A DNA stretch of 64,000 bases from Gemmatimonadota bacterium (GTDB lineage: Bacteria; Gemmatimonadota; Gemmatimonadetes; Gemmatimonadales; GWC2-71-9), in contig SHZU01000008.1 of assembly GCA_009692115.1 (NCBI GenBank), positions 1 to 64,000 on the forward strand, in the 5' to 3' direction. The notes below the pieces were generated by a model. That model did not search any database. It was not told the origin of the DNA and saw nothing but the letters and a program-made list of their open reading frames with translations. Below, in pieces: positions 16,280-25,183 of this stretch (its first letter is position 1; every line of letters starts with the position of its first letter). The position numbers and the translations under genes were made by a program.

Positions 16280-18756
16280 TCGGCTTCCTCGACCTCGGCC
16301 TCGTCGGCTTCGCCTTCGGCCTCTTCTTCTTTGACGACCCGCGCGACCCCGACGATCGAATCGGTCCCCTCGAGGTTCATGACCCGAACGCCCTGGGTGT
16401 TCCGTCCGATGACCCGGATGCCGTCGACCGGTACCCGGATAATGACGCCGCTCCGGGTGATCATCATCAACTCGTCCGAGGGCTGCACTTCCTTCAAGGC
16501 CATGCAGTGGCCGGTCTTGTCGGTGTTATGGAAGGTGATGATGCCCTTGCCGCCCCGTTTCTGGACCCGGTACTCGGTGATCTCGGATCGTTTGCCGAAG
16601 CCCTTTTCGCTCACCACCAGCAAGGTGGCGTCGCGGCGGATCACCACCATGCCGATAACCCGGTCGTCGGCGTTGAGTTCGATTCCCTTGACGCCGCCGG
16701 TGGCGCGACCCATTTCGCGGACGTCGCTTTCGTGGAACCGAATGCTCATCCCCCCGGTGGTGGCGAGGACGATGTCGTTGTTGCCGTCGGTGAGCTGAAC
16801 GTCGATCAGTTCATCGCCGGTCTCGATGTTGATGGCGATGATCCCGTTGGCCCGGGGGTTCCCGTAATCGGACAGCACCGACTTCTTCACGGTACCGTTC
16901 CGGGTCACAAACACCAGCCAGCGGTTGTCGGAAAATTCCCGAACCGGTACCAGCGCGGTGATGTGCTCGTCGGGGCGGACGGCGATGCACTGGATGATCG
17001 GCTTGCCACGGGTGGCCCGGCCGCCTTGCGGCACTTCGTGCACCTTGAGCCAGTAGACCTGGCCCTGGTTCGAGAAGAACATCACGTAGTCGTGGGTCGA
17101 GGCAATGAAGAGATGCTCGATCCAATCGTCTTCTTTGGTGGTGGCCCCCTGCAAGCCCTTGCCGCCGCGGCGCTGCCGCCGGTAGGTCGAGACCGGGGTC
17201 CGCTTGATGTAGCCGGTGTGCGAGATCGTGATCACCATGTCTTCTTCGACGATCAGGTCTTCGACCGAGAACTCGTTCTGGTCCGGAATGATCTCGGTCC
17301 GCCGATCGTCCCCGAAGGCCTTGGTGACTTCGTCCATCTCGTCTTTGAGGATCTGCATCCGCTTCTCGCGGGACGCCAGGATCGCCCGGAGCTTGGAGAT
17401 GATGTCCCGGACTTCCTTCAGTTCGGCTTCCAGTTTCTCGATTTCGAGGCCGGTGAGCTTGGCGAGCCGCATGTTGAGGATCGCTTCGCTCTGCTTCTCG
17501 GACAGCTTGAACCGTTTCTGAAGCCGGGCGTCCGCGTCATCGACATCCTTCGACTTTCGGATGATCTCGACGACTTCGTCGATGTTGTCGACTGCGATCT
17601 TCAGCCCTTCGAGGATGTGCTCCCGGGCCGCTGCCTGATCGAGATCGAACTGGCTCCGCCGGATCACGATTTCGTGGCGGTGCTCGATGAAGTGCTGGAG
17701 CAGCTCCTTCAGGTTCATGACCCGGGGCTGGCCTTTGACCAAAGCCAAGTTGATGACCCCGAAGGTCGACTGCATCGTGGTGTGCTTGTAGAGCTGGTTC
17801 AGGACCACGTGGGGAATCGTGTCGCGCTTGAGCTCGACGACGAGCCGCATGCCGTCACGGTCCGACTCGTCACGAACCGCGGAAATGCCCTCGACCTTCT
17901 TCTCCATGGCCAGGTCCGCGATGGCCTTGGCCAGCGTGGCCTTGTTGACCTGGTAGGGAAGCTCGGTAATGACGATGGCCGACTTGCCCGACGATTCCTT
18001 CTCTTCAATCTGGGCCCGGGCCCGCATCACGACTTTGCCTCGCCCGGTTTCGTACGCCTCCCTGATGCCCTGGATTCCGTAGATGTAGCCGCCGGTCGGG
18101 AAGTCCGGGCCCTTGACGTGCTTGGTCAGGTCTTGGATGGTGGCATCCGGTTGATCGATCAGCACGGTGACGGCTTGGCAGATTTCCCGGAGGTTGTGGG
18201 GCGGAATATTGGTGGCCATGCCGACCGCGATGCCGCTCGACCCGTTGACGAGGAGGTTCGGGATCTTGGAGGGCAGGACGGTCGGCTCCATCAACCGGTC
18301 GTCGTAGTTGGGCTGGAAATCGACCGTGTTCTTGTCGATATCCTCGAGCATCGTGACGGCCACCTTGGTCAGCCGGGCTTCGGTGTACCGATAGGCCGCC
18401 GCCGGATCGCCGTCGACCGAGCCGAAGTTGCCCTGGCCGTCGACCAACGGATAGCGGAGCGAGAAATCCTGGACCATCCGGACCATCGCTTCGTACACCG
18501 GCGAGTCGCCGTGCGGGTGGTACTTGCCTAACACTTCGCCGACGACGGTGGCGGATTTCTTGTAGGGCCGGCCGGGCACCAGGCCGAGTTCGTTCATCGC
18601 GTTCAAGATCCGGCGGTGGACCGGCTTCAGGCCGTCGCGCACGTCGGGAAGGGCCCGCGAGACGATCACGCTCATCGAATAGTTGATGAAGCTCTGCTTC
18701 ATCTCGTCTTCGATCGGGCGGGGGAGAATACGCTCGCGCGAGTTGGGTGCGGTCAT
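16276..18756 (-). CDS. gyrA: DNA gyrase subunit A
   Basis: An 826-residue type IIA topoisomerase subunit; with GyrB it introduces negative supercoils. The N-terminus shows the breakage-reunion domain: [13 protein letters not shown], the catalytic tyrosine Tyr124 in YRYTE and [16 protein letters not shown]. The C-terminal wrapping domain contains the GyrA box QRRGGKG, which separates gyrase from topoisomerase IV. The quinolone region has Ser85 and Glu89 in GDSPVYE (equivalent to E. coli Ser83 and Asp87), the usual sensitive-type residues. The tail is very acidic (Glu/Ala repeats). gyrB is not adjacent. gyrA heads a minus-strand series with the dehydratase, GGDEF protein and kinase genes. Confidence 0.97.
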   Translation of the reverse strand: MTAPNSRERILPRPIEDEMKQSFINYSMSVIVSRALPDVRDGLKPVHRRILNAMNELGLVPGRPYKKSATVVGEVLGKYHPHGDSPVYEAMVRMVQDFSLRYPLVDGQGNFGSVDGDPAAAYRYTEARLTKVAVTMLEDIDKNTVDFQPNYDDRLMEPTVLPSKIPNLLVNGSSGIAVGMATNIPPHNLREICQAVTVLIDQPDATIQDLTKHVKGPDFPTGGYIYGIQGIREAYETGRGKVVMRARAQIEEKESSGKSAIVITELPYQVNKATLAKAIADLAMEKKVEGISAVRDESDRDGMRLVVELKRDTIPHVVLNQLYKHTTMQSTFGVINLALVKGQPRVMNLKELLQHFIEHRHEIVIRRSQFDLDQAAAREHILEGLKIAVDNIDEVVEIIRKSKDVDDADARLQKRFKLSEKQSEAILNMRLAKLTGLEIEKLEAELKEVRDIISKLRAILASREKRMQILKDEMDEVTKAFGDDRRTEIIPDQNEFSVEDLIVEEDMVITISHTGYIKRTPVSTYRRQRRGGKGLQGATTKEDDWIEHLFIASTHDYVMFFSNQGQVYWLKVHEVPQGGRATRGKPIIQCIAVRPDEHITALVPVREFSDNRWLVFVTRNGTVKKSVLSDYGNPRANGIIAINIETGDELIDVQLTDGNNDIVLATTGGMSIRFHESDVREMGRATGGVKGIELNADDRVIGMVVIRRDATLLVVSEKGFGKRSEITEYRVQKRGGKGIITFHNTDKTGHCMALKEVQPSDELMMITRSGVIIRVPVDGIRVIGRNTQGVRVMNLEGTDSIVGVARVVKEEEAEGEADEAEVEEAE

Positions 18757-18817
18757 GGATCCCTCGACCTATTTTGATCTGGAAAACGGCCCCAGGCGTG
18801 GCGGCCCCTGGGCCAGA

Positions 18818-18847
18818 ATGATAGTGGGGTCCTGGGGCTGGAATCAA
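18818..18847 (-). promoter_or_regulatory. Candidate sigma-70-type promoter of gyrA
   Basis: On the minus strand TTGATT (18842-18847) is followed after 18 bp by TATCAT (18818-18823), both close to the -35 and -10 consensus. It lies about 60 bp upstream of the gyrA ATG in otherwise GC-rich spacer, giving a leader of roughly 55 nt. Predicted from sequence only. Confidence 0.4.
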
Positions 18848-19000
18848 GCTAGTTTTTCTGGTTCAAAGTGTTTTCCGACAACGACTTAGGTCGGCGATTT
18901 TTGGGGCGGAATTGCCCCGGTCCCGGGTCGCCTCCTCGGTGCCGAAGGTTGTTGTCATGCCATGAAATGTCATAAAATCGACGTACGTTCAATTTTTGTG

Positions 19001-19028
19001 TTGTATTTTCTCCATTACATGGTATATT
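19001..19028 (+). promoter_or_regulatory. Candidate promoter for the DUF4143 ATPase, predicting a leaderless mRNA
   Basis: TTGTAT (19001-19006) and TATATT (19023-19028) are separated by 16 bp. The ATG at 19036 is only 7 bp after the -10 box, so transcription would begin at or next to the start codon. There is no Shine-Dalgarno sequence. The surrounding 18.96-19.04 kb is markedly AT-rich against the rest of the window. Confidence 0.4.
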
Positions 19029-19035
19029 TACAACA

Positions 19036-20214
19036 ATGTTAGATCGACCAGTCTTCGTTGCGGCGGCCAGAATCGCCCTCTCGCGGTTCCCTGTGGTTGC
19101 TCTCCTTGGCCCCCGCCAGGTTGGAAAAACCACTCTGGCCAAGGAGGTTGCCCGGTCGATGGCCCCCGACCGGACCCAGTACCTCGACCTCGAGTTCCCC
19201 GCTGATCGAAACCGGCTCACCGACCCGGCCGAGTACTTCGAGGCCCACCGTGGGAGCCTGATCATTCTGGACGAAATCCAGTGGGTTCCCGAGTTGTTCC
19301 CGATCCTTCGCGGCGTGGTGGACCGTCGCCGGGAAGCCGGGGAACGGTTCGGGCAGTTCCTCGTCTTGGGCTCGGCCTCGATGGATCTGCTCCGCCAGTC
19401 GTCCGAGTCGTTGGCCGGACGGATCAGTCAGCTCGAGCTCCCCCCGATCGGCCTTGGCGAGGTACCGGACACCACGGCCGACCTCGATCAACTCTGGCGC
19501 CGGGGCGGGTTTCCGGACAGCCTCTTGGCTTCCGACGACGATGCCAGTCTGGCGTGGCGGCGGGCGTTCATCCGGACCTACCTCGAACGGGACATTCCGA
19601 TGTTCCAGCCCCGGGTGCCCTCGGAAACGCTGCGCCGGTTCTGGACCATGCTGGCGCACAACCAAGGGCAGCAGTTGAATGCTGCCCGGCTCGCCGCGGG
19701 GTTGGGTGTGAGCGGCCAAACGGTGGCCCGCTACCTCGATCTGATGGTTGATCTGCTCCTGGTACGGCGACTACCCCCGTGGTCGGGTAACGTCGGGAAG
19801 CGTTTGGTGAAGAGCCCCAAGGTGTACGTCCGCGACAGCGGACTGGTCCACGCGCTGCTCGGCATCGGGACGCAGGATGACCTGCTCGGCCATCCGGTGG
19901 TCGGCGGTTCCTGGGAAGGCTTCGTCCTCGAAACCCTGATCGCGGGGGCCGGCGACCGGTCGCTGTCGTTCTATCGGACCGCCCGGGGGGCCGAGATCGA
20001 CTTGGTGGTTGAGGGCCTCGACGGCCGGCGGCTCGCGGTCGAGATCAAGCGATCCTCGGCCCCGACCGTGAGCCGCGGCTTCCGGATCGGCTGTGAGGAC
20101 CTCGGCGTCGCCGAGGCGGTAGTGGTGTATCCCGGCGTCGAGCGATTCCCGTTAGGCGGCGGAGTCACCGCGATGGGCCCGGCCGCCGCCGCGCAATGGC
20201 TTGGGGGGGCCTAG
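19036..20214 (+). CDS. AAA+ ATPase with C-terminal DUF4143 domain
   Basis: A 392-residue protein. The N-terminal AAA_14 ATPase has Walker A in GPRQVGKTTLAKE (about residues 25-37), Walker B in LIILDEIQWVPEL and a sensor-type Ser in LGSASMDLL. A winged-helix-like segment (LAAGLGVSGQTVARYLDLM) links to DUF4143, whose KRLVKSPKVYVRDSGLVHALLGI and GSWEGFVLETLI blocks and final nuclease-like D..VE.K segment (EIDLVVEGLDGRRLAVEIK) are intact. These proteins are common, patchily distributed accessory genes of unknown role. The AT-rich leaderless promoter and lack of operon partners fit acquisition by transfer, although codon use within the gene looks native. Confidence 0.9.
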   Translation: MLDRPVFVAAARIALSRFPVVALLGPRQVGKTTLAKEVARSMAPDRTQYLDLEFPADRNRLTDPAEYFEAHRGSLIILDEIQWVPELFPILRGVVDRRREAGERFGQFLVLGSASMDLLRQSSESLAGRISQLELPPIGLGEVPDTTADLDQLWRRGGFPDSLLASDDDASLAWRRAFIRTYLERDIPMFQPRVPSETLRRFWTMLAHNQGQQLNAARLAAGLGVSGQTVARYLDLMVDLLLVRRLPPWSGNVGKRLVKSPKVYVRDSGLVHALLGIGTQDDLLGHPVVGGSWEGFVLETLIAGAGDRSLSFYRTARGAEIDLVVEGLDGRRLAVEIKRSSAPTVSRGFRIGCEDLGVAEAVVVYPGVERFPLGGGVTAMGPAAAAQWLGGA

Positions 20215-20221
20215 GGGTTTG

Positions 20222-20548
20222 ATGAGTCGACGGCGTGCCGCTCCCCTTCGCTTCGTCGACCCTTTTGACCCGCTCGACGGTCCGATTGCGGACACGATCG
20301 ACCTCCACGGCTTCCGGCGCGAGGAGGCCCGGCTCCGGGTCATTGCCGTCGTGACCAGCGCCCATCGGAAACAGCGCGGCGAGTTGATCCACATCATTAC
20401 CGGGAAGGGTCGCCATTCACCGGACGGCGCGGTCCTTAAAGGGGCCGTCAAGACTGTCCTCAAGGGCGACGTGGCGCCAATGATCAAGGCGTTCGGCCCC
20501 GATCTCGACGACGGGGGCTACCTGGTCCGGGTTCGGCAGGGCGACTAA
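20222..20548 (+). CDS. Smr domain protein
   Basis: A 108-residue small MutS-related domain. The two hallmark motifs are present: DLHGFRREEA near residue 32 and HIITGKGRHS near residue 63 (H-x-x-TGKG). Stand-alone Smr domains are nucleic acid endonucleases, and relatives act in ribosome rescue or recombination control; which applies here is unknown. ATG 20222 is preferred over an upstream TTG. It starts 7 bp after the ATPase stop and may be cotranscribed with it. The stop overlaps that of the minus-strand fragment that follows. Confidence 0.85.
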   Translation: MSRRRAAPLRFVDPFDPLDGPIADTIDLHGFRREEARLRVIAVVTSAHRKQRGELIHIITGKGRHSPDGAVLKGAVKTVLKGDVAPMIKAFGPDLDDGGYLVRVRQGD

Positions 20549-20745
20549 TGAACGGCGGAAGCGCTCACCATCACGCCGCATTCGCCGCCGTGCTGGGCCA
20601 CGTTCACCACTTGCTGTTGTGAGGCCCGGGCCACCAATCCAACCCCATAGCGGCTCGGCACGAACCCCATGACCACGTAAAACGGTGCCTGATGGACCTG
20701 GCCATCGGGGCCGAGCACCGGATACTGCTGGACCGGCAGGGCGAC
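20545..20745 (-). other. Unidentified C-terminal coding fragment at a junction
   Basis: On the minus strand a frame ending at 20545 has a plausible protein tail (PVLGPDGQVHQAPFYVVMG and QQQVVNVAQHGGECG) with native-looking composition. Further upstream the frame runs antisense through the M32 carboxypeptidase remnant, so only about 65 residues can be genuine. I do not recognise the family. I read it as the 3-prime end of a gene whose remainder is lost at a junction near 20745. Confidence 0.3.
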
Positions 20746-21267
20746 TTTGACATTTCGCTCGAGACGTTCGTCGCGGCGATCAACCGGGTCACCCCCGGAT
20801 CGAACCGGGGCCGGGCCGACAAAATCAGCTACAATCTCCACATCATCATTCGCTCGGATCTCGAGCAGGCCACGCTCTCGGGCGATCTCCAGGTTGCCGA
20901 ATTGCCGGGGGCCTGGAACGATGCCTACCGAAAGTATCTGGGGGTGACGCCGAAGAATGACGCCGACGGGTGTCTGCAGGACGGCCATTGGTCGGAAGGG
21001 ATGATCGGCTACTTTCCGACGCACACATTAGGCAACGTCTACGCCGCCCAGTTGTTCGCCCAGGCGGAGCTCGACATCGGGCCGCTCGACGCGGCGTTTG
21101 CCAAGGGGGATTTTGCCGGGTTGTTGGGTTGGCTCCGGGACCGGGTTCACCGGCACGGATACCGCTGGCCCGCCCGAACCATCGTCGAACGGGCCACCGG
21201 GGCGGCGCCAACGCCCGGGCCGCTGCCCCGGTCGCCCGAATCCAGGTGTCGGCTCGCCGTCAGGTGA
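20692..21267 (+). pseudogene. C-terminal remnant of an M32 carboxypeptidase (carboxypeptidase Taq type)
   Basis: From about 20745 the frame matches the last third of M32 metallocarboxypeptidases: KISYNLHIIIR, AWNDAYRKYLGVTPKND, CLQDGHWSEGMIGYFPT, TLGNVYAAQLF and the terminal IVERATG. Intact enzymes are about 500 residues, with the HEXXH zinc site near residue 270; that site and some 350 upstream residues are absent. Even the first conserved block is altered (PGSNRGRADK where members have PSLIR-x-EAD-E). The first 18 codons derive from unrelated sequence. The product cannot be an active peptidase. Confidence 0.75.
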
Positions 21268-21638
21268 GGGCCGCCGCGACCCGCGCCAATCGGCCGCGGA
21301 CCTCGTGCATCAGCTCGACGAGGGCCGGATCGCTTCCCATTTCTCCGGCGAGGAGCCTCGCCTCGGGGTTCGCAATCCGAACCATGCGTCCCTCCCCGGA
21401 TGCCTCCACCGTCACGTTGCACGGCAACAGCAAGCCGACCATGGCGCTTTGGTTCAAGGCGCGGTGGGCCAGCGTAGGCGCGGAATTCAATCCCCAGTTT
21501 CTGTTTGAACACGTCGTGGGTGTCGATCCGGGTGAGGACCCCAAATCCCTCGGCTTTCAAGGCGGCGGTGACGCGCTCGATCGCGTCGTCCTGGGTGGTG
21601 GCAAGGCGGGCCTCGAAGGCAATTGGGAGCGTCGGCAT
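21260..21638 (-). pseudogene. DUF302 family gene, disrupted by a deletion with frameshift
   Basis: The gene starts at ATG 21638 with typical DUF302 sequence (AIERVTAALKAEGFGVLTRID, then KLGIEFRAY). At about 21480-21487 the frame changes: the continuation LAHRALNQSAMVGLLLPCN lies one frame over and runs to a normal DUF302 C-terminus at 21260. Between FRAY and LAHRAL members usually carry 7-8 more residues (an ILGACNP-like segment with the conserved Cys), missing here. So roughly 25 bp were lost with a frame change. DUF302 function is not known. The end overlaps the convergent M32 remnant by 8 bp. Confidence 0.75.
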
Positions 21639-21692
21639 GGCCCGAAACCAAATGCCACCACCGTGAAGGCCCGATGAACGGGGTACGAAGCT

Positions 21693-22097
21693 TCAGACCT
21701 CGATCCGGAACGGCTGGGCCCCCTCCCACACGACCCGTCGTCCGAGTTCGGGCAGCAGGTCGAGCCCGGTGACGATCGTCAGGACATGGTTGCCTTCGAG
21801 CCGCCCGAACTTGCTGGCGAAGGCCGTGGTCCCGTAGGGGAAGAGGATCTCGGTTTCGCTGACGGCTTTCGGATACAAGAGGATCTGGCCTGGCTTCGGC
21901 TCGGCGGTGGCGTTTTCGACTTCGACACCCGCTTCGAGATCGCCTAACGGCATCCACGCCGCCTCGCCGCTCCATCGGGCCTGCAAAAGATGCCCGCTGA
22001 GCGGGAGGAGCCGGAGCAAGGCGGCGCAACTGGCCGGCGCCCGCTCGCGCTCGAGTCGAGCCTCAAAAACGAGATTCCCGCAGATGATCCGAATCAT
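21693..22097 (-). CDS. DUF3830 family cyclophilin-like protein
   Basis: A 134-residue protein. It matches DUF3830, a cyclophilin-like small barrel: FEARLERERAPASCAALLRLL, then HLLQARWSGEAAWMPLGD, ISETE-type VSETEILFPYGTTAFASKFG, GNHVLTIV and a terminal RRVVWEGAQPF. Prolyl isomerase activity has not been shown for the family. It begins 2 bp after the stop of the second RND gene and is the last gene of the efflux operon. That position is unusual and may mark a link to the pump, or simple read-through. No signal peptide is visible. Confidence 0.85.
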   Translation of the reverse strand: MIRIICGNLVFEARLERERAPASCAALLRLLPLSGHLLQARWSGEAAWMPLGDLEAGVEVENATAEPKPGQILLYPKAVSETEILFPYGTTAFASKFGRLEGNHVLTIVTGLDLLPELGRRVVWEGAQPFRIEV

Positions 22098-22099
22098 GC

Positions 22100-25000
22100 T
22101 TACCCCGGGAGAGCCGGCGCGAGGCCGGCCGGCGGTGGCGGTGGCGGTGGAGTCCGCTTCCGGGGCTTGGCTCCCCGGCGGCCGAGGAGCATCACAGGCA
22201 AGACGAACATGGCACCCAGGGTTCCGGCAATCGTCCCTCCGGCGGTGGCCAGCGCAATCGACCCGAACAAACTGTCGGCCTCGGTACCGATGGCCAGTGG
22301 AATCAGGCTCGCCATCGTGGTCAGGGTCACCAGCACGATCATGCCGGCCCGGTCGCGGGTGGCGTAGACGATATCCGCCGCGGTGAGGCGACGCGACGCC
22401 CGGCCAGAGGCCCCGACCCGGCGGCGCCGTTCCAACGCGGCGTCGACCAGTAAGATCGATTGGTTGACCGCGAGCCCCACCACGAGGATGACGCCGACGG
22501 CGGCCTCCCGGCTGAATCCGGTGCCGGTGGCCCAAAAGATCGCAGCCACCCCGGCCAGCGCCAACGGCAGGCTCAAGAACACCATGGCCGCCGCCCACTG
22601 TGAATCAAACACGAACGCCACCGACAACAGGACCAGCACCACCCCGATGGCGAAGACCAACCAGAGACCCTTGGTGCTGTCGTCTTCCTGCCAGGCAAAC
22701 TGGTCATCGCCGACGGTGTAGCCGGCCGGTACCGCAATCGAACCCATGAAGGCTTTGTGGGTCCGGTTGGCCAGCTTCTGGGGCCCCCGGAAGTCATAGC
22801 TTAAGATCCGAACGTACTGCTGGTCCTCCCGGTTGATCTGGCTCAAGCCTTCTCGCTCGGTGACGGCCGCGAGGTCACTGACTCGGACCGGCGCGTTGCC
22901 TTCGTTCGGAACCAACGAGGCCCGGAGATCCTCGAGGCTCCGCTCCTGAGACCCCTTGGCTTTGACGCTGACGGTGACTTCTTCGTCGTCGAGTTCGAGC
23001 TTCTGGCCGCCCACCGCGCCGCGGATTTCCCGGGCCACTGCTTGCGAGAAAGCTTGGGCTGTGACGCCGGCCCGAGCTAACGCGGCCCGGTCCGGCGCCA
23101 GCGCCACGCTGACGGCTCGTTCCGACCGGAAGAAGCTCCCGGCATTGATGTTGACTTCGCGAACCCGGGGAATCCGCTCGAGTCGGGTCTTGAGGTCCCG
23201 GGCCAGCTGCTCGACGCCTGAGAAGGAGTATCCGAGGATCTTGACCCGGAAACTCACCGAACTGCCGCCGCCGCCATTGAAGAAACCCTGGCCCCGACCG
23301 AACACACCGATCGATGCCCCGCCGACGAACACCGCCCGCTGGGTCATTTCTTCTTGCATGGCGGTTGGAATCGCGGTGAGCCCCGCGGGCTTGGTGAAGG
23401 TGACTCGCAGTTGTCCGAATCCGGGGAAGCCCCGCGCTTCCACCCGATCAACGCCCTCCCGGCCAACGGCGATCCGCTCGAATTCCGAAATGGCCCGATC
23501 GACGCTGGCCGGATCGGACCCTCGCGGAAAGTTGATGGTGACGAACAGCTCCGACCGTTTGCCGTACCAATCGCCGAAGGACGACTTCGGCACCTTCTTG
23601 ATGAATCCCCAAGTCAGGACGCCGAACCAGGCCGTGGTGACGACCAAGGTGGCCCACCGCCATCGGAGCAGTCTGAGGACCGATCGAGTGTAGGCCCGGT
23701 GGAGCCCCCGCCAGTTTTGGGTCGTCATGCCGTGGCCGCCGCCAACCGCCGGGATCATCACCACCGAACTGATCACCGACCACCCCAGCGCCAGGAGAAA
23801 TGCGGCCGCAAAGGGCATGAAGGTGGCCCGCGCGTTCCCCTGCAGGTACATGAACGGAAGCAGCACGACAGCGGTGGTCAGCGTCGATCCAATGACCGCG
23901 GGCATGATCCGCGCCCCCGCCTCCGCCCGGCCCTCGATCGTATCGGGCGCATGGCGGAGCCGTTCGACCACGACCAGGCCGTTTTGGACCAAGATCCCGA
24001 CTCCCATGCCCAGCCCTGCCAACGTCAACAGATTGGCGGGAATCTTGAGGAGATAGAGACCGAGCGCCGTGCCGGCAATCGACACGGCCGCACTGCCCAT
24101 GACCAGCCAGATCGAGGTCAGGTTCCGCATCGCAATCGCCAACACCAGCATGACCGCTCCGAACGCAATCAGTCCCCGGATCAGGAGGTCGTTGAGCTGC
24201 TTCTTCAAGTCCTTGCTTTCGTCGCTCTCCACTTTGAAGACGATCCCCGGCGGGAGCAGCCGGTGAATCTCGTTCATGGTGGCCTTGATTCGCTCGGCCG
24301 TTTGGATCGCATCCGCGCCGGCCATCCGGCTGATCTGCATCGTGACCGCCGGCACTGCGTTGATTCGGGCAAACCGGCCCCGGTTGTCTTCGTCGGGCCG
24401 GATCGTCGCCAACTCGTCGAGCCGAAACACTCGTCCACTCGGGGCCCGAATGACGAGCTGTCCCAAATCTTCGAGCGCCTTCGGCCGATCCCGAAGCGCC
24501 ACGGTCAGCACGTTGGTGCCGCGCGGCTGCTCACCAAGGGCCTGGACCACCCGGGCCGAGGCCACGGCCGCCCGAATCACGTCGGGGTTGATTCCGAGTT
24601 GCCGAAGCCGAACCGGATCGTACGTTACCGCCACGCCGGGTTCCGCTGACCCCGAGAGCCCCACGCCACTCACACCTGGCACGGCCGTGACCCGGGGATA
24701 CACCTGATCCCGGGTCAGCTTGGTCAGCGTCCCCGACGTGTATGGACCGACGATCGAATAGGTCAGGAGCGGCTGCTCATCGAGCTCCTGCGGAGTGTAG
24801 TTCTCGACGCTCGGCGGTTCAGCGCCCTGGGGCAACCGGTCCCGGAGCAACTCGATTCGCTCATGAATCTCGAGCCGGGCCAGGGTCACATCGGTCTTCG
24901 GCTCCAGCTCCACTTCCAGCCGCGCCGATCCATCGCCCGATTCGCTCGAGATCTTCTTGACCCCCCGGACACTCTGAATCGCCTCTTCCAACGGCGAGGT

Positions 25001-25183
25001 GAGATAGGTCTCCACCAACTCCGGCGCCGACCCAAACCAGGTCGCCGACACCGTCAACCGCGGCAGTTCGACCTGGGTCTTCGTCGCCAGCGGCAGTTTC
25101 GTAAACGCCACCCCCCCCGCCAACGTCACCGCCGCCCCCGCGGCCCACACCACCGCCGGCCGCCCCGCCGCCCATCTGATCAT
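22100..25183 (-). CDS. RND efflux permease, second subunit (TM4 acidic residue replaced by Gln)
   Basis: A 1027-residue RND permease with the usual 12-helix plan and two large periplasmic loops. Where AcrB-type pumps have VDD in TM4, this protein reads GILVQNGLVVVE, so the acidic proton-relay residue is Gln. The TM10 lysine equivalent is also absent (GLAVNQSILLVD). A Gly-rich loop (GQGFFNGGGGSS) lies in the second periplasmic domain, and the C-terminus is a polyproline tail. ATG 25183 overlaps the stop of the first RND gene by 4 bp; an upstream GTG is less likely. Together the two genes resemble heteromeric RND pumps such as MdtBC. Confidence 0.9.
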   Translation of the reverse strand: MIRWAAGRPAVVWAAGAAVTLAGGVAFTKLPLATKTQVELPRLTVSATWFGSAPELVETYLTSPLEEAIQSVRGVKKISSESGDGSARLEVELEPKTDVTLARLEIHERIELLRDRLPQGAEPPSVENYTPQELDEQPLLTYSIVGPYTSGTLTKLTRDQVYPRVTAVPGVSGVGLSGSAEPGVAVTYDPVRLRQLGINPDVIRAAVASARVVQALGEQPRGTNVLTVALRDRPKALEDLGQLVIRAPSGRVFRLDELATIRPDEDNRGRFARINAVPAVTMQISRMAGADAIQTAERIKATMNEIHRLLPPGIVFKVESDESKDLKKQLNDLLIRGLIAFGAVMLVLAIAMRNLTSIWLVMGSAAVSIAGTALGLYLLKIPANLLTLAGLGMGVGILVQNGLVVVERLRHAPDTIEGRAEAGARIMPAVIGSTLTTAVVLLPFMYLQGNARATFMPFAAAFLLALGWSVISSVVMIPAVGGGHGMTTQNWRGLHRAYTRSVLRLLRWRWATLVVTTAWFGVLTWGFIKKVPKSSFGDWYGKRSELFVTINFPRGSDPASVDRAISEFERIAVGREGVDRVEARGFPGFGQLRVTFTKPAGLTAIPTAMQEEMTQRAVFVGGASIGVFGRGQGFFNGGGGSSVSFRVKILGYSFSGVEQLARDLKTRLERIPRVREVNINAGSFFRSERAVSVALAPDRAALARAGVTAQAFSQAVAREIRGAVGGQKLELDDEEVTVSVKAKGSQERSLEDLRASLVPNEGNAPVRVSDLAAVTEREGLSQINREDQQYVRILSYDFRGPQKLANRTHKAFMGSIAVPAGYTVGDDQFAWQEDDSTKGLWLVFAIGVVLVLLSVAFVFDSQWAAAMVFLSLPLALAGVAAIFWATGTGFSREAAVGVILVVGLAVNQSILLVDAALERRRRVGASGRASRRLTAADIVYATRDRAGMIVLVTLTTMASLIPLAIGTEADSLFGSIALATAGGTIAGTLGAMFVLPVMLLGRRGAKPRKRTPPPPPPPAGLAPALPG

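Noticed and set aside
15095-16798. Plus-strand 567-codon frame over the dehydratase-like gene
   Set aside because: It crosses three recognised minus-strand genes and shows no family resemblance.
16507-18531. Long plus-strand frame (674 codons) antisense to gyrA
   Set aside because: It is the mirror of a well-conserved gene; its Asp/Val/Leu-rich sequence matches complement codon bias and has no motif.
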